Shown here in pieces: positions 27,401-38,644 of a stretch of 64,000 nt of DNA. The stretch spans positions 434,001-498,000 of the forward strand of contig JAJNNX010000009.1 in NCBI GenBank assembly GCA_023159155.1, read 5' to 3'. Numbering within the stretch: position 1 is the stretch's first letter; every line of letters starts with the position of its first letter. This DNA comes from Ustulina deusta. Taxonomy: Eukaryota; Ascomycota; Sordariomycetes; Xylariales; Xylariaceae. The notes below the pieces were generated by a model. It did no database searches, was not told the DNA's origin, and saw only the letters and a list, made by a program, of their open reading frames with translations. A program made the position numbers and the translations under genes.

Positions 27401-29428
27401 TTTATTTTGTTATATTTTTTTATAGTTATGTTTTTAGTTTTATTACTATTATTAAAATCTATATCCTAAACAACTTTTTTGCTATAATAATTTTGTAATT
27501 TATTTATGTTTAATTTTTGCTACTCAAAACATTAATAATATACTTATTACTTTTATTAGTTTTTTTTATTCTAGTTATTAAACTTAATGTTACATTAACT
27601 ATTTTATTAATATATTTTAAAATAATTATTATTTTATTTTTAATTATTTTAGTTGTTTTATTTTTTATAACTTAATAATAATAATCTAATTTATTATAGT
27701 TAACTTTATTTGTAATAAAATGTTCTAAAATTTTAATATTTTTAATTAAAATTTTATTATTATAAAATATTATTATTTTTGTAATTTAGCTAGTTTTGCT
27801 AGAACTAGTTAATATTAACTACTTTTTTTTTTTTTTACTACTTTAAATATAATATTTAGTTTTAAACATAATTACTATTGTTTTTTTTAATTAATACTAA
27901 CTGTTTTTTTTTTGTTTTTTTTAAATATTTATTAATAATTTATTTTATTACTAGTTTTTATACAAGCTTTTATAGCTTAAATAATAGTAAGTTCTATAAT
28001 TATATTAATAGTTATAAATTTTTAACATTTTTTAAGCTTTATTATACTTAAATGCTTTTATAATATAAATTTTAATAAGTTTTTTTTATATAATATTTAT
28101 TATATTTAGTTAAAACTTTATTTTTTAATTAAAGCTTTTATAAATATTAATAAAATTATTTTATATCTTGCTATATTTTTTTAAAATAATTATTCAAACT
28201 ACTATTATAATATATTTTTTTATAAAAAGTCTATTTTTTATAGCTGCTATAACAAATTTGTTTTTTATATTACTTTATTTTTTAAAATATTAAACCTAAA
28301 AATAAATATTTATATAATTAATATTTTTATTTTTATAAAAAATTATATAACTTTTATTAGATTTTTTTAGTATAGTAAGCCAAAAATATCTAATTTTTAA
28401 TAGCTTTACTATTAAATAGTAATAATAAATTAAATTATATTATAAAATATTTTAACTATTTATAAATTAATATTAGTTATATTTATTAAGTTCTAATTTA
28501 TAATAATAGTTTTTTTCTATTATTAAATAGATTTAGACCTTTTTATTAATATAGTTATTAGTTTTTTTAAATAAGCTAGTTTTTTTTTAATATTTAATTA
28601 TTAGTAAATATAATTTTTTAAAGTTTAAAATTTCTATATATAAAAATAATTATTTAGTTTTTTATTAATTATAGCTTTATAAAAAGCTTTTTTTAACTTT
28701 AGTATAAATATTATTAAAAATATTATTTAACTATTATTTTTTTAAGTACTAGCTTTTTTATAAAATCTAGTTTTTTATTTTTATCAAAAAAATAATTAAA
28801 AATATTAAAAATTTCTTAATTCTAGTCTAATTAAATAACTTTAATAAAAATATATTTATATATATTATTTTTATATTTAATATTTTAATAGTTAAAATTA
28901 TTTAAAAAAAATTATAAATTTGTTTAATTTATTTATTTTTTTATTTTTATAACTATATTATTATATTATAATTTATTTAAAATATTATTTTTATACTAGT
29001 TTTAGCGTTTAGTTATAAAATTAATATATTTTGTTTTTTTTATAATATAGCAAATAATAATTATTATTTTTAAAACAGAGCTAAAATCTTTTATTTTTTT
29101 ATTTTATTTTATATTACTATATAATTGCTAGAGCTTAAACTAGTAAAAAGCTAAAAATTAAAGCATAATTATTTAGTTTCTAAGCTTAGCTATAATAATT
29201 ATTTAAACTTGGGTTAATAACTAAAATATAGTAACTTATTAATTCTGTTTGTATTAGGCTAAATACAAAAATATTATAGCTAAGTTTAACTTTAATATTA
29301 CTATTTAAACTTTTTTAAAACATAACTTTATTAAAATCTTATTAGTAATAAATAGTTTAATAAGCCTAAATATATATGCTTCTTGTAATATAAAAATCAA
29401 AAATTCGGGTTAGTAGATAAGCACTACT

Positions 29429-29592
29429 TATTATAGCAACTTAATTACTTATTAAAAATAATAATTATTATATAAAATATAAATAAATATTTCTTTTTTT
29501 TTAAATATAAAATCATAAGAACATCTATTTACTTATAAACATAGTGAATATGTTTATAGCTATAGCTAACTTATCTATAGTTATGCCTATTA
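29429..29592 (-). repeat. LTR of second gypsy family (right copy)
   Basis: Begins TATTATAGCAACTTAATT, which is the left copy with TG-to-TA, CG-to-CA and C-to-T changes. It ends ATGCCTATTA and is followed by GCTAG. Confidence 0.8.
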
Positions 29593-30997
29593 GCTAGATT
29601 AGCTATTATTTTTAAGTTTTTATTAAGATATTTTGTTTTGCTAACTATTTAATATTATTAGTAATCTAAAATATTTAGTTTTTAAATTATTGATTATTAA
29701 TTTTTATTATATATATTAAATATTTATATATTTTATTAATTATTAAAAAAATATAAGTTTTAATATTATATAAAACTAAAATTTTTATTTTAATATTATT
29801 AATTTAGAATTAAATAAATAAAAGGACTAATAAAAAGATTTTTATTAGTTTTATTTGTTTTTTAAATTAAATAAATTATTAGAACTATTTTTATTATATG
29901 TTTTTTTTGCTAGTTAAATATTTAAAAACTTAATTATTTAAATTAGATTTTTATTTAATTAAATTTATAAGTTTAATTTATTAATAGTTTTTATAAGTTT
30001 ATTTAATATTATATATTAATTTAATAATTTTATTAATAAATAATTTATAAAAAATATTTAAATTTATAAAAACTTTATATAAATTTTTTTTACGTTTATA
30101 TAAAAATAATTTTATAATTTATATTTTTATTAGTTTTATATATATAAGTTTTAAATATTTTATAAATAATAATTATTTAATTAAAATTATAATAAATTAT
30201 TAATAAAGTTTAAATTATTTTAATAATATTATTAAATAGTTTTTTAATTAAATAAAAATATATTTTTATAAGGTTTTTAGTATATTTTTTTAATTAGCTT
30301 ATAATATATTAAAATTAGTTATTTTTAGTTTAAAAAATAGTAATTCTTTTATTTAATTTTTTTACTAGTTTATAAACCTAGTTATTAAATAAAACTTTGT
30401 TTTTTAAAAACTTACTAAAATAAAAATTTTTTATTTTAGTTTTTTTAATATAAAAAAAACTTAAAATATTAATAAATAAACTAATAAAATAAAAAATAAA
30501 TAAAACAATAAAACTAAAAAATTTAAAATTAATATTTTTAAATATATTTTTTATTATTAAGTTATAATTATTTTTTAAAAATATTAAAATAAATATAATA
30601 AAAAACTAATGTTTTATTTTTTTTATTAAAAAAGTTTTATTAAAACTAATATAAAATTATAAGTTTGAATAGTTTTAATATTTTTTAATATATTTTTAAA
30701 TATATTATTTATATTAAGTTTTTTTAGTTTTAGTTTACAAATTTCTTTTTTTTTAAGTATTAATTTACTTAAAGCGTTTATAAAAAAATTTTATAAAAAG
30801 TTTTTTTTAAATTATTTAAAAATAATAAATTAACTATATTTTATAATTAAAGTTATTAAAAAAATATTTTAAATATTTAAAATTAAGTGTTTTATAAGCT
30901 GTTTATTTTTAAATAATATAAAAATTAAAAGTTTTTTTAAAATTATATTAAAGTTAAATTTATATTATAAAATATATAATTTTTTATATTAAATATA

Positions 30998-32857
30998 ACA
31001 TAGGACACAAGCTAATTACTAACACAAATCAATTACCAACTTTTTTGCACTTTTATACGCTCTTTTTTTAATTACCATTTTTATAACCAACAATAATAGC
31101 ACTTTTTTAAAACAAAGCAAACTTGCAGCTTATATTAAAAGCTTTTAATTGTAACAAAAAATTAACTATTAATTATATAGCACAAATTTATAATATTCCT
31201 TGTATAACCTTTCGTAATTAGCGCATTAGCAAACAAACCTAACAAATATTTATTGTATAATATTAAAAATTAACCGAACTTAAAAAAAATACTATTATAT
31301 AATATATTATAAACTTAGTTTTATAATTATTTCTGCTTTAAATAAGTAGTATTAAAAATATAACTAATTAACTGCTATATAAATATAATACGCTTAAAAT
31401 TAGTATTAACTAAGCTTTAAACTTTATATAACAATATTTTATACTTAAAACATATTTTAATTAAAAAATTAATTATTAGTAAATCTTTTATAAAAATCCT
31501 ATTATATATAATAAATAGTTTAAACTTATATAAAATATAATAACTAAATATAATATTTTAAAAAAAAATATTTATAACTTTAATAAAATAAGCTTTATAA
31601 TAAGTTAAATCTTATCTAAAATAGTTATAACAATATTTAACTAACATAAATAACTAAAAACTATTTAGCTAGGCAATTATAAATAGTTAATTATTATTTA
31701 AAGTATTAATTCGTATAGCTATACAGTTCTGCTATATATTATTTTAGTAAGCAAAACTTACTTTTTGTTCTAATATACTAATAACTAACTATTATATAAC
31801 TAAAAAATTATAGTTATAAAAAATAGCTAAACAATAAATAAACAAAGTCTAAATTAAATTAATTATTTTAATTTATATATAGCTAGTTATATAAAAAATA
31901 TTTATTGCTTATTAATCTTTAATAGCTACAAAAGCTACTATTTAACTAATTTCAAACTATATTATAAAAACTATAATATTATTACTTTTTATATATTTGT
32001 TTATTTATTATACTAATTTTAATTTTTTAATATTAGTTATTTTAGCTTATTAAAACGTTTATATATAAAAAAAATCAATAATTTAATATAAATATATATT
32101 ATTTATATTATTAAAAAAGATTTTTTTATTATATTTTATAAAACATATAAAACTTTTATAATAAAATTTAATATTTAAAAAAGTTTTAAAAATATTAGAT
32201 TAGTGCTATATAATCTACAATATATATTTTCCTAGCTTAAAATCCAATTGCTAACCAAAATACTTCTTAAATTGTTTAATAGATCTTTAGTTCTTTAGCA
32301 ATTAAAAACTCTATATAATATAACTAATATATAATTACAAACTAAATATATTAAAAATAAGGTTATATAATATTAAAATAGCTTGCTAAGTACTATTTTA
32401 AATATTATTAATTATATTATAAAAAATATAACGCTACTTATATATAAAATTACATTATTAAAAAAAAAAGTTGCTAAACTTTATATAACAAATAAAATGC
32501 TTAGCTAACACTACTATATAAAAAAAAAACATATATAAAATAAAAAGTTACTTACTATATAAAAAAAACAAGATTTTAAAACTAAACAAGCTATTAAAAA
32601 ACAAATAACAAAAAAAATATAGCAAAATAGTTATTATATAAAAAAAAATATATTATATATACAACAATATAAAATATGCAGCAAGCCTAGGCATAACTCG
32701 CGCACTTATCAAAATGCTATAAAAATATCTAGCAATAATATTTCTAATTAGATCTAATTGATTTTTTATATTATAGTTAAATTATTTGACTTGTACATAC
32801 AAAAGTGCAAAAAAGTTGGCAATTGACTTATGTTAGCAATTAGCTTGTGTCCTACGT
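30998..32857 (+). mobile_element. Fot1/pogo-like (Tc1-mariner superfamily) DNA transposon with RIP-dead transposase
   Basis: Terminal inverted repeats of almost 60 bp, beginning AC(A/G)TAGGACACAAGCTAATT, face each other at 30998 and 32857. A TA duplication flanks them (30996-30997; 32858-32859), and the empty site is seen in the sister gypsy copy near 17605. At 1860 bp it has the size of Fot1. The plus-strand frame near 31565-31610 reads I-Y-N-F-N-K-I-S-F, corresponding to the I-Y-N-F-D-E-T-G-F block that holds the first catalytic Asp of pogo/Fot1 DDE transposases; here Asp is Asn by G-to-A. Further on, near 31670, G-N-x-x-[W/stop] aligns with the conserved G-N-R-E-W stretch. Many stops; inactive. 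Confidence 0.85.
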
Positions 32858-32960
32858 TATAATTAAAAAAAAAATATTTTATATTTTATTAATTATAATA
32901 AAATAAAAATTATATATTTATTAAATATTTATTAACAAATAATTAATAAGCTTAAAATAG

Positions 32961-33132
32961 TATTATAATTAATTAAATAAAGCTTTTATAACTAGTTTAT
33001 TAATATTATAAATAAAAATTTTAAACTAAAAAAAAAAAAAAAGTTAAAATTTATAAAATAAATAAATATAAATTCTATATATATAAGTCTAGAGTTCTTG
33101 CAAGTCTTGCTAAGACTATACTAACCGTTACA
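32961..33132 (-). repeat. Family A LTR with internal deletion
   Basis: 172 bp instead of about 236: the central part between two TATAT stretches is missing. The right end, CCGTTACA, is the least mutated version of this LTR terminus in the window. It marks the left edge of the gene island. Confidence 0.8.
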
Positions 33133-33756
33133 ACTATTTTATTAAATTAATTATAGTTAGGCTTTTAAAAATAGTAAGATTTTAGTAGTTTTAGTAGGAA
33201 ACGCCCTAGGCGTTTCTTATATCCTGCCTAAACAACTAGGATACTATTTTAAGTATATAGATAGAGGTCCTGCACACAGGTTAAGCCCATTGATCCTATT
33301 AGGAAATCTCTTAGAAGAAGTAATCTATGATTAGATCGACCACATTGTCTAACGTAATAGGAATAATACCATAGGTAACCCCCCAACACCATGCTCGTCT
33401 TGGACTCGCTCTTGCTAGCCACCCACGCCGTTAGGTTTCCGAGGCTCGGGTTGCCGAAGCTATCCTAGTACTCTTATTTCCCAGATGGCGTCGTCTTGGG
33501 ACGTCCAGTTCAGGTATGCTCCATGGCGTCGAGGCCTACGAGATGTTGCTAAACACATAGTTAACCTCGCGACTGTGCAAGGCAAGGCATTAGCGCTAGC
33601 CCTGTGTTTAGAAGTCTATATAGACACTACTACTGTTATCCCCGGTAGCCTAAGCAGACGCACATGACGACACGAGGCCTCTAGCCGGGGTTGAAGCTGC
33701 GCAGAGCTATGGTGCGCAAGGACGGCGTGGGCTGCTTTTCACCTCGTTGCTGCCAG
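33133..33756. other. Boundary DNA between AT-rich block and gene island
   Basis: Composition shifts from AT-rich to balanced within about 150 bases. A perfect short inverted repeat, GAAACGCC-CTA-GGCGTTTC, lies at 33198-33216. Small open frames exist on both strands, but none has codon usage, length or similarity that I can support as a gene. Confidence 0.5.
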
Positions 33757-34200
33757 TTAGGATGGGCAGGTCGGGCTCTCCAGCACATACCCACCGATTA
33801 CGGGATTGAAAACCGGAGGCTCAATGTCCGCCGAGTTATTTTCGAACGGCGCCCCGGAGAAATTAGTCTTGCAGGAACCAGTTGCCTGCCGAGTTGTTTT
33901 GGCCTGGTTCCCCAGTCCTACGTGCGCGAGACGGCGTAGCATACCGAGCCGGTAATCTTCTATAACGATGCAGCCTTTGGCGGCGATGTTACATGCCGGG
34001 ACTACCTGAGAATCGGTAACCGTAATTCCGGAGGAAATTGGATAGTTGCACGTGTTGCAGACTGAGCGTTGGGTATCAAAGGCTAGATCTTGTGCCGGGG
34101 TCGGTCCCACAGCCCCGAAACTATGCCTCTTGGGCTTTTCTGCCGGCACTTGAGATCGTGTCCACGTGCTCGGTAGGAGTAAAGGCCCCTGGCCTAACAT
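33757..34200 (-). CDS. Possible hypothetical protein, 147 aa (doubtful)
   Basis: An open frame of 147 codons begins at a Met codon and ends just before a run of small frames. The predicted protein has six Cys, several in a close cluster (C-N-T-C near residue 50, A-C-N and G-C-I about 20 residues later). It has no clear signal peptide or membrane segment. I do not recognise a family. It overlaps shorter frames on the other strand, and nothing upstream looks like a strong promoter. It could be a decayed exon of a larger gene or a chance frame in GC-balanced DNA. Confidence 0.22.
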   Translation of the reverse strand: MLGQGPLLLPSTWTRSQVPAEKPKRHSFGAVGPTPAQDLAFDTQRSVCNTCNYPISSGITVTDSQVVPACNIAAKGCIVIEDYRLGMLRRLAHVGLGNQAKTTRQATGSCKTNFSGAPFENNSADIEPPVFNPVIGGYVLESPTCPS

Positions 34201-34252
34201 TAGGAATGGTTTTAGTTTTATTTTAGAGTGCTAATTAATGCCTAGCAGCTAT

Positions 34253-34276
34253 GTGCTAACGCGTGTCTGTTAGCAC
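34253..34276. other. Perfect 8-bp inverted repeat (hairpin)
   Basis: GTGCTAAC and GTTAGCAC are separated by 8 bases. It lies about 430 bases beyond the 3' end of the carboxylesterase gene. Function unknown. Confidence 0.5.
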
Positions 34277-34704
34277 GTGGCTGTAGAAATCTCCCCAAAA
34301 CAGACTTGTCTCTTTTGTTTCCCGCCTAACGTTATTGGTAATGAAATTATTGATTCAAATAGACCAAAATCCGCAAAGCTCGTAGCTGATGTAACTAACA
34401 TGGGGCGATAGGACTTGTGGCCTAGAAAACATTGTGTTGTTAAATAGGTGTTATTAGAGAGCGGCGGTTTACTCTGTGCTTTGTACTTATAGTGTACCGA
34501 CCAAACAAGGCGGATGGGGGGAGGGAAGTCACTGAGATAAACAGGCTCGTCGTTTTTGTAATCCAAATTTTTTAGTTTCAAATAGTTCGCAATCATTGGA
34601 GCAACGCTTAACAAATCAGTTGAATAATATATTTACGGAAAGCCCTACTATACATGAAAACCTTGAGGGGTCGACCGTGTCAACTATTTAGAGTATTACA
34701 GGGT

Positions 34705-36321
34705 CTAGATGGCAGTCAAGCTCAGGAACCAGCTCTTGAACAAGCTGATCTGCTGATCGTTGGCGATGGGAATGGGGCCCCAACCATCTCCGAGTTCCTG
34801 AGTTACCGTCGTGTCAGCAGAAACGCTGTCCCACTGGGTTAGACCGTCTCCGTTGGGGTTGCCGTTCTTGATGAAGTTAACCCAGTAGCCATTCATCGTG
34901 GTGGCGATCTGGTAGTCCTCGGCCTCCCATTCGCCGTAGTAGACGTTGTACAGGTTGTTCTGCGTGTACTGGATCTCGGTCATGTGCGCCGCTCCGGCAT
35001 TTTGTCCGGGAGGCGCGTGGTCCCAGAGATAGGTCCATACGGGGCTGGTCCTGTTGCTTAACCAGTAGGTGGCGAAGTTCTGCGTGCCGACCTTGGAGCG
35101 GTCGGTATACTGGGCGTTCTCGGCGGCTGAAGCCGAGGCTGAGTCGTTGGCTGCGTACGCGGCCAAGAATTTGTCGACGAAGTCTCCGGAATATGTGGAG
35201 TTGGTTTCGTCGAGGTACTCGTCCAGGGTAATGTTAAGGCCGTACGACGCGCCGTTCTCATCCTTAGTATTTCCAGTCATGATGGGGACATCGTTGGCGA
35301 GTCCTAGCTTTAGTGTGTTTAGGTATGTGTCGGGCATGGCATAGTAGTCCAAAGTGCCCTTAAAGGATGGGCCCGTTGAGCCAGGCATGGCAGAGTTGTC
35401 GAATGTGTCCCACGGCAGGGAACGCATACAGGCAATCGTGCTGCAATTCACAGATTCCATGTATGACAGACTATAGTTCAAGGCAACATCGTAGGTTTGG
35501 TAACCCTCTGCCAAGCTAGTAGCCAGAGGATCGTAGGGGTCTCGGACGCCGCTCTGGATAATGGCACCCACAAACTTGCCTTTTGTCAAGTTACTGTTCA
35601 GGATGTGGTACGTGGCAGCTGAACCGGCCGACTGGCCCGAGACTGTGATACGGTCCGGGTCACCGCCAAATGCGGCGATGTTGTCGCGGACCCATTGCAG
35701 AGCGGCAAACTGATCCAGCATACCATAATTACCAGAACTGTTAACACCAATGCTGGCCACGTTCTCCTCGGTTAACTCAGGCGTCACGAGCCAGCCGGTG
35801 GCGCCCGTGCGGTAGTTGTAGTTGACAAAAATGACGCCCTTGTCGGCCGTCCCGGCACCGTCAAAGCGAGGATCAGCATTAGAGCCTCCTGCAGGATAAC
35901 TCCACATAACAACGGGTAGTTTGGCATCGGTGGAAGTGGCGGCGCTCCAGATGTTGACGTTCAAACAGTCCTCGCCAATGTCGGCGTACGTGGTGCCCGA
36001 AGCAACGCAAGACAGTCCGTAGTCCTTGGCGTCAAAAGTCGTGTTCCATGGCTTGACGCTTTGGGGGGGCCGGAAGCGGTTCTCTCCCGAGGTGTCGGCA
36101 GCAAAGGGGATACCCTTCCAAACCGTGACATCCTTCCAGTTGGTGAGGTTTATATTAGCAGGGCTGCTGTTGAAGGCCGCGTAGCCTTGCACCGGGCCAT
36201 TGGGAGTCTCGAGCACACTATCGTAGAGTGCTGCTTGAGCTGCCGGAGCTAGAAGGCTCATGACAGTGGCGCCAGCCACCTTCCGGGAGCGAATGACACC
36301 CATGATGGACGATGGTGCCAA
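34705..36321 (-). CDS. Secreted type-B carboxylesterase/lipase family protein, 538 aa
   Basis: An alpha/beta-hydrolase of the carboxylesterase type-B family, hydrolysing carboxylic esters; the substrate cannot be read from sequence. Residues 1-30 form a signal peptide ending A-Q-A, with a second possible start at Met7. The nucleophile is Ser231 in G-Q-S-A-G, after the family block F-G-G-D-P-x-x-I-T. The acid is probably Glu355 (K-D-E-N-G) and the base probably His446. The E-D-C-L-N-V-N-I-W block is present at 117-125, with Cys105/Cys119 as the usual first disulfide. About ten N-x-S/T sites fit secretion. The length is typical and there is no intron. Oddly, the H-G-G-G oxyanion stretch after P-V-V-M-W is replaced by S-Y-P-A-G-G (141-146). 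It is transcribed away from HIS4, with 3 kb between them. Confidence 0.93.
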   Translation of the reverse strand: MAPSSIMGVIRSRKVAGATVMSLLAPAAQAALYDSVLETPNGPVQGYAAFNSSPANINLTNWKDVTVWKGIPFAADTSGENRFRPPQSVKPWNTTFDAKDYGLSCVASGTTYADIGEDCLNVNIWSAATSTDAKLPVVMWSYPAGGSNADPRFDGAGTADKGVIFVNYNYRTGATGWLVTPELTEENVASIGVNSSGNYGMLDQFAALQWVRDNIAAFGGDPDRITVSGQSAGSAATYHILNSNLTKGKFVGAIIQSGVRDPYDPLATSLAEGYQTYDVALNYSLSYMESVNCSTIACMRSLPWDTFDNSAMPGSTGPSFKGTLDYYAMPDTYLNTLKLGLANDVPIMTGNTKDENGASYGLNITLDEYLDETNSTYSGDFVDKFLAAYAANDSASASAAENAQYTDRSKVGTQNFATYWLSNRTSPVWTYLWDHAPPGQNAGAAHMTEIQYTQNNLYNVYYGEWEAEDYQIATTMNGYWVNFIKNGNPNGDGLTQWDSVSADTTVTQELGDGWGPIPIANDQQISLFKSWFLSLTAI

Positions 36322-38123
36322 GAAAGGGGGAAATACCTAGAAGAAAGGGACAGAGTTTCAATTGGAAAGAGTGTGTAAGTGCACTATGAAAAGAAGGATA
36401 GCACTCTACAGGAACAATAGAGAGAAGTGATGGAGACTATATGTACTTTACCCGGTTCCTCACTTCAATGGTTCTAGCTCGCTCAAGGCTTGCGATTTTT
36501 ATAATATCAAACCTGGTGCTAAGGGAAAACTGCGCCTACACTTTCTCAGAATACAGTAGTACGCATTTCCCGCCTGTTCGCTGTGTAGTAAACTGTAGAT
36601 CAGTATTCGCGAGTCATACTCCGGGTTGACGCATTCGCGGACTACAATAAACGAGCATGCGTCACTCACTCAATCGGGCCGTAGTCGTTTCAATGCCAAC
36701 CATTAACTAAGCTCCGTTCTAGGGTAACGGTGGGGAGGTGAGCCGTGGAAAAACTAGCCATAAGTGCCGTCTTACGCGTACCTTTCGTGTTCTGGCCGGC
36801 TGAGGAAGTTGAAGCGAAGGCCGTCACTAATTAGATCTGACCGGGTCGGATCCGATGCAGTAGATGGCGGGACTATTAATTAGGCCGCTCGGTACCTTGC
36901 TTAGCTTGGTGGGCTGAGTATGGGTTGAGCCGCATGAAGAATTAGTTCCGCCGTCAGCTTAAATTCAACTCACCCTTACCATTACGTTATCCGCTGTGCC
37001 ACTGTGGTGACTCGTAATGGGAGGTGGATTTCTCCTTGTTCGTCACCAGCCAGAAGGGCTTCGGGTACTGGCAGCCAGCTGGTTACGACATTATTTGAGG
37101 GCAAGGCTTGCCCGTTAATAGTCGTCATTTCAGTAGGCTGAGTAGGAACCAAGATTGCTATCACTTATTTCTTCGGTGGGCGGAAAGAGAACTGAATCAA
37201 ACAACAAGCGCATGAAATAATAAAGTACAAATAATCTAAACAGAATATTTGCACTACACTAGGTTCAAACTGTATCTGCCGTAAAAGCCATGACTGCAAC
37301 AATGATGATTTGTGACTGAGATAGTCTATGGGACGAGGAATTGTGAAGCAGAAAGGGAGATCGACGGCCCCGAACCCCTTTTCATATCGCGGCCAAGTAG
37401 TATGCTCGCAGTTCAGGCCCCTTCCTCCGTCTAGACCTTGTCGCCGACATTTTATCAAACCTGACCTGAGCTCGCTGCGCCTAAAAAATAAGCGCTGACT
37501 TCCCCATGGGGCATTCGGTATTCCATTGGTCTATTGCACATCGCTTCCAGCTTCTTCTGGGGTAATGACGTGAAGCGCAGTGGGGGGGAGGGGGGTCGGA
37601 ATTGGTATATCTCTGCACATGACCATGATGGGATCAGCTATGTGCAAATGTACTACCGAGAGATAGTGACTGGAGTTTGGGGCGGCGGGTCTAGTAGTGC
37701 CGAATAACGCTCATTCCCGTGATAATCCCACCGATTCTGAAAACCACGTTGCTTCTATACAAAGCTATTGAAGTACTCTAATTCATAATACTCCGAGAGG
37801 TCTACTCTTCTAAGGTGTTTTCAGTATTTCGCTTAACAGCTCTAAAAAAAAGAATACTAATAATGGCGATATTTTATGCTGGTGAGTGATATTTCCTTCC
37901 AACCTTACAAAGACCTAAGCTGAGTAAGTCATCGAGTCTTGTTCAAGTTGAAGCCCGGCGTATTAGAGGCTTAACTAGCGGAGTTGAAGGCGGCTGGGCA
38001 GGAGATGGCTGGAATTATCCCCAGTATGGACTTATTGATGATGCTGGCTCAAACACATTTTTTAATGAAGACACTAGGCCTTTAATTATTTAATATGGGT
38101 CTACCTTTGCCTAGTACCTCTTT
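36322..38123. other. Intergenic region upstream of the carboxylesterase
   Basis: Balanced-composition DNA containing the presumed carboxylesterase promoter on its left side. Minus-strand frames of 60 and 97 codons at 36982-37164 and 37165-37458 lack recognisable domains. A G-rich tract lies near 37582-37596. No RNA gene was seen. Confidence 0.5.
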
Positions 38124-38573
38124 CGGTGGTCCTGCTATATTCGCTAACCCAGCCATATTCGCTGACCCTGCCATATTCGTTGACCCTGCCATACATACAG
38201 ACCTACCCATATTCGGTAGCCCTGCCATACTGGCTGACCTACCTATATTCGGTGACCTAGCATACTGACTGATCTAGCCATATTTGCTAACCCGGCTTAG
38301 CCATATTTGGTAGCTCTGCTATATTCGGTGGCCCTGCCATACAACTAACCTCTAGGTAGGTCAGTATACATACGTAGGTCGGTCTGTATGTATGGCTAGG
38401 TCCGTAGGTATGGCTAGGTCTGTTGGTATGGCTAGGTCTGTTGGTATGGCTGGGTCGGTCCGTACGAGTGGCTTAGTCAGCCGGTATGGCTGGGTCAGTC
38501 TGTATGGGTAGGTCAGCCGGTATGGCTGGGTTGGTATGAGTGGGGTAGGTCAGTATGGCTGGGAGCCGGTTAT
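38124..38573. repeat. Inverted minisatellite: two opposed arrays of an ~18-bp motif
   Basis: From about 38124 to 38357 the sequence repeats variants of GCCATATTCGCTGACCCT. From about 38358 to 38573 it repeats variants of GGTATGGCTAGGTCTGT, the approximate reverse complement. About ten or more degenerate units are visible in each arm. The whole can fold back on itself. No coding frame. Confidence 0.75.
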
Positions 38574-38613
38574 AGCCGCTTGCATGCGCCACTAGCCGCC
38601 TGCAGGGGGGTTT

Positions 38614-38644
38614 CCCGAATAGGAAAAGCGATTTCCTAATCGGG
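38614..38644. other. 13-bp imperfect hairpin
   Basis: CCCGAATAGGAAA (38614-38626) and TTTCCTAATCGGG (38632-38644) pair with one mismatch around a 5-base loop, just beyond the inverted minisatellite. It could be the edge of a foldback element. Confidence 0.55.

Larger units (their letters stand above)
21248..29592 (-). mobile_element. Second Ty3/gypsy family, complete, RIP-inactivated, nested
   Basis: LTRs 21248-21412 and 29429-29592 (165 and 164 bp) are direct repeats. Target duplications are GTTAG (21243-21247) and GCTAG (29593-29597), differing by one C/T. Total length is 8345 bp. On the minus strand at 25518-25529 the sequence reads Y-I-N-N, followed by I-I-I-S-S-N and then a frame ending in a K-V-x-I-N-x-x-K-S-F-like stretch. 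This matches the Y-I-D-D region and downstream palm of Ty3/gypsy reverse transcriptases, with both Asp turned to Asn by G-to-A. RT placed about 4 kb from the right end fits gag-PR-RT-RH-IN order on the minus strand. No frame is open. Confidence 0.82.
20525..33132 (-). mobile_element. Truncated family A gypsy copy hosting two further insertions
   Basis: From about 20525 the sequence follows 15000 onwards of the complete family A element. It is interrupted by a second gypsy element (21248-29592), resumes, is interrupted again by a Fot1-like transposon (30998-32857), and ends in an LTR (32961-33132). The part beyond about position 15000 of the model element (the pol 3' half) is missing on the left. 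Host sequence on both sides of each insertion joins cleanly when compared with 15790-17700. The 5' LTR is at the right because the sense is minus. Its right edge marks the switch to balanced-composition gene DNA. Confidence 0.8.

Noticed and set aside
1..33132. Mitochondrial origin or centromere-only interpretation of the AT-rich block
   Set aside because: Paired LTRs, target duplications and transition-only differences explain it as RIP-mutated transposons. No mitochondrial genes or satellite arrays are visible. A centromeric location cannot be excluded but has no positive evidence.
36982..37458. Two small minus-strand frames (60 and 97 codons)
   Set aside because: No recognisable domain, no splice arrangement linking them, and no family resemblance. 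Probably chance frames upstream of the esterase.
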